This document shows positions 20,805 through 33,700 of a stretch of DNA of 64,000 nt, in pieces. Source of the DNA: Dioscorea cayenensis subsp. rotundata. Taxonomy: Eukaryota; Streptophyta; Magnoliopsida; Dioscoreales; Dioscoreaceae. The first letter of the stretch is position 1; every line of letters begins with the position of its first letter. Position numbers and translations under genes: made by a program. Where the stretch lies: the NCBI RefSeq assembly GCF_009730915.1, contig NC_052491.1, forward strand, positions 1,722,908-1,786,907, written 5' to 3'. A model generated the notes under the pieces. That model ran no database searches, was not told the DNA's origin, and was given only the letters and a program-made list of their open reading frames with translations.

Positions 20805-22081
20805 CACCTTCACTTCAATAATGACATCATTTTCACCACCCATCTCACAATCATATGGTCATTGCTTACAATTAATTCTCAAAGCATTATGTCAAACACT
20901 TGGCATGCATCATTCAAAAATTTACATATGAGTTCCAACATAACCATTCATGACCGATTTACATACACCTATCCTCTAGCATTCGCTTCCACCCTAATCA
21001 ACCATTCTCTCCATCTAATCCATGAGATCTACATAATCATCTTGGCATAGATAACAATAAATATAACTCCCAAAGGTTTTAAGCTTTTAAGTATAGAGTG
21101 AACAAAGTGAACTTATAGTAAGTAAATTAATAAAGAGCCAATAAAAATATACACATAATAAAACCTTGGATGTCAAATAAATCATAAATTACATTTCATC
21201 GAACACTTTTACGGGCATCAAACAAACCTCTAGATTAGCATACCCAGTTCTATGCCCATATACAACATATACAATATAAAATCTTATCTTCCCAAAATTC
21301 TTCCATTCTACTAATTCAATACATTCAATGACATGAGTATCTCCACATTTCCCTACATCTTGATTTGAAGCCAATTCCTTTTAGAGGTAATTTAGCAAAC
21401 ATCTTGTGTGCATCAACCCAAATTCCATCTCATAAATTCCACATAAGTCAAGAATATAACCATTTTACATACATCATTCATCAAGCAGTGTTCCTCAACA
21501 AATGAGTTTTTGCCAAATAAAGAAAAATGATAAGTCAAAAATACATATAAAGCTTTGAACTTCAAATAATATCACCAATTAGATTCATGGAAATCTCTCA
21601 TTTGAACATATTATGATACTCCATCAAACTACAACCAAAGTTCCAACATAATCAAATCAAATCGATACCAAATCAAGCAAATACAATATATAAGAGTCAA
21701 AATAGATCAAGAAAAAATTCAGTTAGCCCACTCACCTGAAATCTCTTCTTTCCCCCTACTTCAAAAGGATCTAAGAAGAAACAAAAAGAGGAAAAAACAT
21801 GGAGACCAGATCTAGGGTTAGGATCAACAATTGCTCAAAACAAAAAAAAATTTAAGGAAAACCTAATATTCACTTACTTATAATCATCAACAGCCAAGGA
21901 TGGAGAAAAGATCATAGGGCTAGGGTTTGCAATTCATGGATGTGAGATGGAGTTGGAGGAGGCAAAAGGTTGAAGTTTTAAACAAACTCTCGGATTGCTA
22001 TAGTAACAATTTTCTAGAGAAATGGGGTCGCTACAGTAACGGATTGCTACAGTATGTGCTCCGAAAAACTAGGTTCTAACA
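20805..22081. mobile_element. Gypsy-type LTR, same family as 9399-12366, left edge truncated
   Basis: The sequence shares ordered words with the solo LTR at 9399-12366: AAATATAACTCCCAAAGG, TTAGCCCACTCACCT, CTAGGGTTTGCAA and a repeated GGATTGCTACAG near the end. It ends GGTTCTAACA at 22081, matching the family end (TATAACA). The start cannot be placed because the sequence passes from pol into LTR without a visible TG border, which suggests an internal deletion joined pol to LTR. It may be the 3' LTR of the preceding Gypsy remnant. Confidence 0.55.
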
Positions 22082-23077
22082 AAACCAGTTAATTTTTTTT
22101 TTACAAGAAAACCCATTTCATTTTTAATTTTGAAAACTCAAACCATACAATTCAATTCAATTTAAAAATTGAATCAATCTATTTTTAAAAACTCAAGTTC
22201 AAGTACTTGATTAAGTTAAAACTAAAACCTCAATTAAATCTTGATTTTTATTTTTAATCATAAACAATATAAATTATATCATATGTTTAATATAAAATTA
22301 TAATACAATAACAATACTCATTATAAATATGCAACAACAACAAACCATCAGTTTAGTTCCAACTATGTGAGTTCTACTATGTAAATCATTCCCGTCATAT
22401 TAGGCACCTGATTGTCAATTTCAAACTTTTGTTAGAATACAATCAAACATGTCCATTATATAAAAATCATAATTTTGAGCTAAAATTCTAAACTTGAACT
22501 CAGGAAAAAAAACCTTAAAAATTCAATCCGAGTTCAAACTTTTACTAACCACAAACTGCTTCCAGCTTAATCAATTAACATTCATAGCTCTGAACCTAAA
22601 CGTATGCCATAAACCGTTTACAAGCCTGTGCTTGAGGAACCCACTGAAATGAGAATGTGGGCATCTGCTAACTCGCTTCAATATAATAGCAAGTATGAGT
22701 TGCCTGAACACAAACATAGATGAATACATTCACAATCAATCCGGGAAGAGCACTGCTAGATGATGATCCTAAGAACAATAAGGAAATAAATCATTCTCCA
22801 GTACAGACCAAATAAAATCCTTAAATACATACTTGATACATGGCTTGTCCAAATGAATACAAGAATAATCAACTGTTTATTTTTATTTTTGATTTTTCCT
22901 TTTTTTCCCCCTTTTGAGCAACTTCAAATACCAGTAAGGCCTAGTCACATACATTTCTGACACAATCTTTGCAAAGCAGAAACAATCACCAAACCAACTT
23001 ACACAGTTTAGATGCAAAAAATAGCAATAATAATACTTGCTGAATAAAGCGGTAGTAGCTCCCTCAAGAAATCGAAT
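22082..23077. other. Actin 3' flank, no gene seen
   Basis: AT-rich intergenic DNA. The part next to 23078 (about 22780-23077) is the likely actin 3' UTR on the minus strand. No repeat or reading frame of note. Confidence 0.5.
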
Positions 23078-24508
<1,431 letters not shown>

Positions 24509-24520
24509 TGTTTTTTGTAT

Positions 24521-25349
24521 CTATAAGAAGAAACACCAAATGATAACTCATCAACATCAACAATCTAAACTACCAGAGCCTCATTTGTAGGTGACATCGC
24601 CAATCTTTATATTATAAATTTGACATGGAACAACTAAAATATCAAATGAAGAGCAATAAAAGTGGAGACACATGCAAGGCAAAGACTATTGACATATGTC
24701 ACGAGTTCTGTGCTCGGTCTATGTCAAAGATCCTGGCTTTAAAGCATTTAAAGGATGCAAATCAACCTAATCAGCATGTCAATTGCTTTAGAATGAAAAG
24801 ACACAATATGTAAAGTATTATATTTTATCTCTTATAGGTCAAATCTCGAAAGATCTCAATCAAAAGCCCACTTCCCATTCAGAACAATACTGATAAGCAT
24901 ATTCCTCAACACAACAAAAGATCTAACCCGTACCATTTACGTAGAATCAGAATAACTTCATCAGCATGAAGAACAATCCCTCAATATGGAAGAACTTCGA
25001 ACAAACACGCTTCACAAACCAACTCATCACAAAATGAAACTTTTTTTCTCAGATCAAACACCACTCACACCGTCAATCCAACAGATGCCACAAAAGCCAA
25101 GATCCAGAACCCCCAAAGATCAAATCCATGTTAAGATTTTCATTCAAATAGCTATGACACCCCAAAAAAAATTGCTATTTGCACAAAATCAAACGATCCC
25201 CTCAAGATCAATGAATCCACACAACCAAATCAACATAAAACCACAGCATTGATTCCAAAAACAACAATAGAAATCGAAAGTCAACCACAAAACAACATAC
25301 TAACGAAGAAAAGAAAAACAGAAGAGATTTCCAAAGATCAGAAGCAAAC
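24521..25349 (-). promoter_or_regulatory. Actin 5' UTR leader intron
   Basis: On the minus strand the leader exon ends CCTCGATAAG and is followed by GTTTGCTTC (donor at 25349); the acceptor is TTCTTATAG at 24521, 12 bases before the ATG. The intron is about 829 bp and T-rich on the sense strand. Leader introns of plant actin genes are known to raise expression; a similar role here is inferred. Short reading frames inside it are chance. Confidence 0.8.
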
Positions 25350-25454
25350 CTTATCGAGGGACACACTCCGACAGCCAAAAGCTCAGCCTCCGAATCGTCG
25401 GAGAAACGTCGGCGAGCGATGAGAGGTCCGAGACGAAGCTCAGGAGACTCGCCT

Positions 25455-26010
25455 CTTTATGAGCATCACCCCTCCCGTTGAAACCGAGCTCGCTGTTTCA
25501 ATCCAACCAGGATGAACGCTTTTAAATTCATCACATCCGTCAAATTAACATTCGTACGAATCTTAATGTATCTCCGACGGTGGAGATGACCAGAACATAG
25601 TACACGCTGTTTGCATTGCAACAGCTAATCAGAGTATCAGTCTTGTTGCAGACGTGGCGGCATTTCATTGGATCATTATTTTAATAATGTTTTGAAGTTA
25701 AAAGTGGCGGTGTGGTGTCATCGTGAGCTGGACCCGGACATCAATCAGCGAAGGATAGCCGTTGGATGGACAATGAGGAGGTGCCAACCGTAGGATCAAA
25801 GGTCAAAGGTCACTGTTGTCTGCAGGGTGGGGCCCATGCCATGTCAGCAAACTCAAGACGTGCGTTTGATGCCAGCCATTGCCCGCTGGCGGATCCGAGG
25901 AGCTCTAGAAGGTTCCTAACCCGTTTACCCGAACCCGCAAAGTCAGCCCAAGCCCGTTATTCGCTGGAGGACCTTTTGCTTAAACCGTTCCGGAGGATCA
26001 ACTAAAGTAA
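25455..26010. promoter_or_regulatory. Shared promoter region between actin (-) and QCR6 (+), with site II motifs
   Basis: Two housekeeping genes diverge from about 550 bp. GGCCCA at 25831-25836 (TGGGCC on the minus strand) and AGCCCA at 25945-25950 (TGGGCT) match site II elements, TCP-factor targets enriched in promoters of nuclear respiratory-chain genes, which suits QCR6. A direct repeat TCAAAGGTCAAAGGTCA (25796-25812) contains TTGACC W-box cores on the minus strand. On the actin side, CTCATAAAG (minus strand, near 25455-25463) is a weak TATA candidate. Start sites are not visible directly. Confidence 0.5.
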
Positions 26011-26260
26011 AATTTCCAGTCTCTTCCATTCATATTTCCTTTTCTCTCTCTCTCGCTCTCGCTCTCGCTCTTCATTTCTCAAAGAAAAAGTTCTCTGCTT
26101 GACATCCCTCAGGGCGCCATTCTTGATCCAAGGTGAGAGCTTTGAGTTTTTTCTAATGCTGGGGTCTTGATTTTTATCTTGGTTTATTTCTTGAATGCTT
26201 TTGAATTGGTTTATTTTACGCAGGGGAAGGCGTTGAGTGGATTTCAGCTTCGGAATCAAT
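26011..26260 (+). promoter_or_regulatory. QCR6 5' leader with its own intron
   Basis: The transcript probably begins near 26010-26030. A CT-rich leader (26040-26075) precedes a donor at 26133 (AAG/GTGAGAGC). The acceptor TTTTACGCAG ends at 26223. The second leader exon, 26224-26260, ends in AT, the first two bases of the inferred start codon, followed by the donor GTGCGT at 26261. CT-rich leaders are common in strongly expressed plant genes. Confidence 0.6.
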
Positions 26261-26332
26261 GTGCGTATTTTGGTTTATAATTGATCTCTATGTTATTTAT
26301 TTATTTATTTTGGTTTATCATTGATCTCTATG

Positions 26333-26367
<35 letters not shown>

Positions 26368-27683
26368 TTTTACCGGTAGTACTTATTGATATTGGAAAGT
26401 TGAGATTTTGGCTTGTTATGAAAATATAGGACCAAATTGTACAGGGTCGCAGAAAAAAAATTGAAAATTAATAATAAAGATAAAAGACACAGATTTTGTG
26501 AGGAAAATCCTTAAATAAATTAGGATAAAAATCACAAGCAAAGGTAGAATAATTTTACTAGTGGGAAAATATTTGTGAACTTATAATCTCCCTAATAATA
26601 AGGAGAAACCTAATCCTCTCTCCTATACCAAGAGAAAAATATTACCTCATAAAATACTTCTTTTTTCCACTTTCTCTCACCCTCACTCCCTTCTTTTTCA
26701 CTTGGTGCAATGGAGGTTTCATCCTTCATGCTTATTTATAGGCAAAGATAGAAAGAGATTAAATTCTAATTAATCACTAATCCTTAATTAGGTAAGGCAT
26801 ACATTCTAGTCATGCTTTTTTGACTTTCCATGCCACCACTGCGGTTACTGAGCCACCATGTGATAAGTATCAACCACAATATTTGACTTAACATTTCTCC
26901 CACATGAAAATGTGATTGAAATTCAATAAGATCTTCACACCATTCTTTTTTTCTTGTCACTTGATCTTGCTTACGTTTCTAACAAACCACATAAGGATTG
27001 ACACCATTTGAATCTATTAGCGTTGATTGCTTTTGTCATGAAATCTGCTAGATTGTCCTTGGTATGAATTTTCCTTCTTCTATTTTCTCACGAGGAAGTG
27101 GTATTGAACTCTAATGGGTTATAGTCTTGAACGTTGAAGCACCACAAGATTTTCTTTAGATGATTCTTCTAAGAAAGCCAAATCTTATTATTTCTATCTC
27201 GATGAATTTGCATCCCTAGATACTTGTTTGTTGTTCCCAAGTCCTTCATTTCAAATTCCATAGCCAATTGTGCCTTCAACTCCTAGATACAATCTTTGTT
27301 AGGGTCTGCTACCAACATGTCATTAACATTCATCAATAAGAAGAGAAAATCTTCTTCTCTAAACCTTTCAACATATATACAAGGGTTTGCATTGAATCTG
27401 TTGTATCTAAACCCAGTGTTTAAAAAAACGTTTGAGGCATATCTCAAGGCGAGGCGGTAGAATTTCACCTTGAGGCATACACCTCCCATGCAATGAATGG
27501 ATCTCGCGCCTCTTTTGGGTGAGGTGCATCGCCTTGAGGCGCAAGAGGCTTGCGTCTCACCCAGGCCTAATTATTTCTCCCTTATTGTATACTATATATA
27601 TATATATATATATACATACACATTAACAAATTAGTATATATACTTATATACTAACTTATATAGTAATATATATAGAATCATAG

Positions 27684-27715
<32 letters not shown>

Positions 27716-30700
27716 GTTTGTTTGAGTTAGATAGAGTACAAATAAAAAAAAATTTTAATTAATTTGATATTAATTTTTTAAATTTTATCAATGCTTAACA
27801 AACACAAAAGTTAAATTTTATTGATATTCTTATTAATCTATCTATAAACAACCAACTAATCATTTAAAATTGAAATCAATAATCTAAATAAAAATTTGAA
27901 ATCAATAAGTCTTTAGATTTTTAAAATTAATTGGATAAATCTCAAATACATTTAAATAATCTTTGGAGTTTTTTTTTTCAATTGACTCCTTAACTTTTTT
28001 TACTAAACAAATTGATATATATATTTAAAAAAATATATTTATGTGTCAAAGCCTCAATCAATTATCCAACTATTATCAAGGATAACCTCAATCTAGGTAA
28101 CGGAAAAAGGCCAATGCCATTAGTGGATGAAGAATAATCCAAATTGGATGATGATGTTGATGTTGAACATGAAGACTATGATTTTATTGGAAATTTTGCT
28201 AGTGATAGTGATTAATGAATGATGATGGTGTCTATGTTTTTTTGGGGCAAATGGGCAAGTACAAGATAATTTCTTAGAAATTAGAATGAACTATCAAGTA
28301 TGAAGTTTAAATTAAAAACCATGAAAAATTAAAGACAACTAATCCTTTTATTATGAATTTTATGACTATTTGTTATTTACTATTTAGTTTATTTTTTTAC
28401 TTTATTATATGTAATTTTTTTTAGTTTAAGGTGAGGCTTACGCCTCAAACTTCCTTGAGGCTTACACCTCGCCTCACTAAAGCAAAACGCCTTAGGTAAT
28501 CTTTTTGCCTTTAAACATTATCCAAGGCTTATGATTAAAAAATCAAATCCTTTGTACCAACATCTTGGCGTTTATTTTAGACCGTACTAAGATTTGTTTA
28601 ACTCATAAACCAAGTTCTGCTTACCTTGTTCTTCAAATCTTTTTGGTTGGAGCATATAAATCTCTTCAAGGTCTCCATGAAAAAAATGCAGTTTTTACAT
28701 CTAACTTCTCAAGATGCAAGCCAAATGTGGTACACGTTAAGAGGACTACTCAGACTATCATGAATTGAACCACGGGTGAAAATATTTCATTATAGTCGAT
28801 CCCTTCTTTTTAAGCAGTATCCTTTCACTACCAATCTAGTATAGTATTGATCCACTTGATCATCACAATTACGCTTGATCTTGTACACATTTGTTGTCAA
28901 TGAGCTTCATATCTGGCGATAGTGACACCAGTGCCAATGTCCTATTTTTACGAAAAGCTTTAATTTTTTTCTTGCATTGTTGTCATCCATTTAGATACAT
29001 CTGAAATATATAGTGCTTCTTGGAGAATTAATGTCTCTTCATCCTCAATTAGAAGACAATATGCAATATTACCCTCCATAATATAATCAGAATACTAACT
29101 TTGTGTCTTTCTTGTACGAGTTGACCGTCAAACTCTTGGAACTTCAGATTTAGCTAACTCTTGTACCTCGTACTTTGGTGCAGCTTGAACCTCCTTCTTC
29201 AACGGTATTGATGTAGTCTTTATGTTCTATTTTGAAGTGTTATTACCTTCTCCTTGCTCTTATTCTTTGTCTTCTATGAGGATAACACCATTGCTGATGA
29301 CAACCTTGTATGTAGTGGGATCCCACATGTGATATCCCTTTATGCCTTCAGTATATTCCAAAAATATACATTTCTTAGATTTAGATCCATCTTTATAGTT
29401 TCTTGGATAATATACATCATATACATAGAACTTCCAAATATATGACAGTTTGAATAGTTAATTAACTTAGCAGTCCAAACTCCGTCAGTGTCTTTAACTC
29501 GATTTGCAGTTGATGGAGCCCGATTTACCACATGACAGGCTGTATTGACTACTACCCAAAATTTCTTTTCTTGGCTTGCAACTCCCATTATCACTCTTGT
29601 TTATTCCAACATAGTCATGTTCATCCACTGTCACCCATTCTTTTGAGGAGCGTATGCTATAGTGAACTACCTTTTGATGCCTTCTAGCTTGCAAAATTCA
29701 TCAAATACTTTGCCAATGTATTCTCCTCCATTATTTGTCGTCACACATTTTATTTGCTCGCCAAATTCAAGTTCCACCCGCGCTATGTAAAACTTGAAGA
29801 CTTGAAACACATCTGCCTTCCCCTTCATAGCATACACTAAACATCTTCTAAAATAGTCATCAATAAATGATACAAAATAATTTGCTCCTTGTAGGGATAT
29901 AACTGGTGCTTGCCACATATCAGAGAGAACCAATTTTAGAATTACTATGCTTCTAAAATTAGATATGTTAAATTTTAGACGATGTTACTTGCTTACAATG
30001 CAATGCTCACAAAAGAGTAGTGTTACCATTGTGAGACCTAGAAGTAGATTTTTCTTTGCAAGAATCTTCATTCCTTGCTCTGACATATGTCCAAGTTTCT
30101 TGTGTCATGTCATTGCAAATCATTAACTTGGACTACTTATGGTAATTGAAGGTCGCCTTCTTACAAAGCTTCTCCTTTCAGCATATATAAATTTGCAACT
30201 ATCTTGTCTCCTTTCATATATGCAAGCGCACCTCGAATTATCTTTATGATCTTGTTTTGGACTTCAATTTTGCAACCAAAGTCATCGAGTTGTCCTATAG
30301 ACAACAAATTATTCTCCAAGCCCTCCACATGCTGGACTTCTTGTATGATCTGAGTCGTGCCATAATACATCTCCAACTTGATTGTGCCAATACCAACAAT
30401 CTTCAGAGCTTAATCATTATAGATATATAAAATCCCCTAGAGATTGATTCATAGTGATGGAACTATTCTCTTCGGGAGGTCATGTGAAAAGTGGCTGCTA
30501 AATCGAGAAGCCGTACATCAGCAAATCTTTTTCCTTGTTGTTACTGCTTCACACACCATGCCATCTCCATCATCTGAAGTGTTCACAACATTTCCTTGAG
30601 GATTATAATTTTTCTTATTTAGATTCTAACAATTCTTCTTTAGGTAATTTTTCTTACCACAGTGGTTGCACTTAAAGTCTTCTTACTCCTTGATTTTGAT

Positions 30701-33700
30701 TTGCCATGATTGTGGCTTCCACTGGGGCTACGCTCTGTTGATCTTCCTCTCATCACCGTCAAGGCCTTTGCTTGTTGCAAACTTGCCAACCTATCTTCCT
30801 TGTTCTTGCGTCGACTCTTTTCCTCCAGAATAGCAGCTGCAATGTTGTCAAAGACAAGAATGTCCGTGGGGGACATTGTTTGTTAAGTTGATGATGAGCT
30901 GATCATACAAATCCGGTAGGCTTTGGAGTAGAAGTTCCGCACATCACCTGACTCTATTTTATGTTCCAATGATGTGAGTTGGGAAAATAGAATATTCAAT
31001 GTGTTTAGGTGCTCTGTCACCGAAATGGATTCCGTCATACATAGAGTATAGAGTTCCTCTTAAGGAAAATCTTGTTGTGGAGTGACTTGGCCTTGTACAA
31101 CTTAGTGAGGTGATCCCAAATGTCGTTCGCCGTCTTTTTCTCCTTTATGCTTCATAGAACTCCATCAACAAATGGTAGGTGAAACTTTGCGATGGCGTTC
31201 GCGTCTATTTCATTCCACTTTTCATCTTTGACCTTAGCTAGCCTTTCATGGATAGCCGCTAAGCAATTATCCTTTCTCAGAATTACCTTCATCTTCAATT
31301 TCCACAACGAGAAATTACTCTTATTAAATTCTCAATCTTGTATCTTGTCGCCAATGTTTCCATTACAAATTGTTTCAAGAGCATTAACCAATGCCTTTCA
31401 ATAGAGAAGATAAAATAACTTTATTTGGTGGCTAAATATTTGTGAACTTACAATCTCTTTAATGATATGGAGATACCTAGGACTCTTTCGTATACCAACA
31501 TAAAAATATTACATCTCAAAGTAATTCCCCCTTCACTTTCTTTCACCCTCACTTGTTTTTTTTCACTTGGTGCAATGAAGGCTTCATCCTTCATGCCTAT
31601 TTATAAAGAAATTAAATCCTAATTAATCATTAATCCTTCCTTAGGTAAGGCATAGCTCACCAGCTTTACATTCTAGCCATTCCTTTTTGACTTTCCATGC
31701 CGCCACCGGGTTAAGTGTGCCATGATGTGATAAGTATCAACCATAATATTTGACTTAACATTTCTGCATAACATTATGGGCAATTTTTCTTTGATCTATA
31801 GTAGTTCATTAGGTTAAATGACTTTCAATTTTATCATTGGAATTACTTGATGATGTTTTCTTTGATGCACAATTTCCAGGTCTTGGTGTTAGTGTTGTAT
31901 CTCTTGCAGATTGGAAAAATAATTATTTGAAACTGAGAACTTTTGCTTTGAAGAAGACTCTGCTTACTACTGGACTAACTAGGTGGAATTTACTGCTAAG
32001 TTAAATTGAACAATGGAATTCTTTGTATAACTTAAACCTTGTATTGCAAATGAAACAAAACAGAGAACAGATACATTATTGCATTACACTTATGCATATT
32101 TATAACATCAACTACACCCATTGACAAAGGATGTTTACATGAAACAACACTACTTTTTGACAAAAGACACATATCAAACAGTACTAATATAACTACTAGT
32201 AACTGACAGCATAACTAAACCTGATAACTGTTTTTTCAACGCTCACTTTCCACGTTGGCTGCCACATGGACCATTACATGAAGAGCTTTGATCATCCTTC
32301 AACACTCCCCCTTGAATCAACCCTACAAACACTTGACATTGATCTGAAATAATTGTATTTGTAAATGGGAAGTGGCTTTGTGAATATGTCAGCCACTTGT
32401 TTATCAGTACCACAATGTTTAGTGTGATCTTCTCTTCTGCAACCAGTCCTCTTATGAAATGGAATCGTATATCCATGTGTTTGGTTCTCCCATGCCTTGT
32501 TGAATTTTTTGTTATGGAAATTGTTGATCGATTGTCACAGCAGATCTTAGTTGCCTCAACTTGAATTTGACCCATACTTTTCAAGCAATCTCCTTAACTA
32601 TACTACTCGGCAAGCTGATGAAGTAGCTGCAACATACTCGGCCTCGATTGTTGATAATGTTGTTATCTTTTGCTTCCTGGAACTCTATGTGATTGCACTG
32701 GAACCCCAGCATGAATATGCTCCCTAAAGTGCTCATTTGATCATCCAATGACTCTACCTAATCACCATCAGAAAACCCAATTAATTGAAGTCTTCCATAC
32801 CAGAGATCAAAATCAATCGATCCTGCATGTAACGCATAATTCTTTTGGCCACAGCATAGTGAAGCTTTGTAGGATTGCTCATAATTTGACACCATACTGA
32901 CAGAGAATTAAATATCTGGTATAGTATGGACCTAATAATTCATTTCTCCAATTAAGCTTCTGTGGTTTGCATCTATATTCCCACTGCCATCCTGCACCTA
33001 CATTTTATCATTTGTATTCATTGGAGTTAGAGTCTTCTTACATTGTTGCATGTTAAGTCTGTTTAGAAGATCTTCTGCATACTTCCTCTGATTAACAAAT
33101 ATTCCATCGTGCTCTTGTCTTACCTCCAGCCTGAGAAAATAGTGCATTAGCCCCAGATCACTCATTTCAAAAGTGTTCATCATCCCATCTTTAAACTCAT
33201 CAATTACTGATTGTGAGGATCCCAAATAAATGATGTCATCTACATACAAACAAGCCAGTAACTGATCACTACTTCCTTTCTCCTTCTTCTTGTTTAAAGT
33301 TGGTTTGTTTTCACTTCGTTCAAACCCATGCTATATAAAATAATGGTCTATTTTATTGTACCAAGCTCTTGAAGCTTGTTTCAGACCGTATAAAGCCTTC
33401 CTTAGTTTATAGACTTTATCTTCATTCCCTTCAATGAAAAATCCCTCTGGTTGATCAGCAAACACATCCGCTTGAAGCTCTCCATTTAGAAAAGCACTCT
33501 TCACATCGAGTCGATAAATTGGCCATTGTTGTTGTGCTACTAGCGCAAGAAGAATTCCTACTGTTTTCAGCCTTGCAACAGGTGAGAATGATTACTCATT
33601 GTCCACTCCTTGCACCTATGAGTAATCTTTTGCCACTAACGGAGCTTTGTGCCTTTGTATAGTGCCATTTGCATGAAACTTTGTTTTAAATATCCATTTT

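Noticed and set aside
24625..25252. Plus-strand frames opposite the actin leader intron
   Set aside because: They lie in an intron, have low-complexity composition and no family marks.
25766..26005. A 79-residue frame in the actin/QCR6 promoter
   Set aside because: Sits in the intergenic promoter with site II motifs, has no homology I recognise and no supporting splice or codon pattern.
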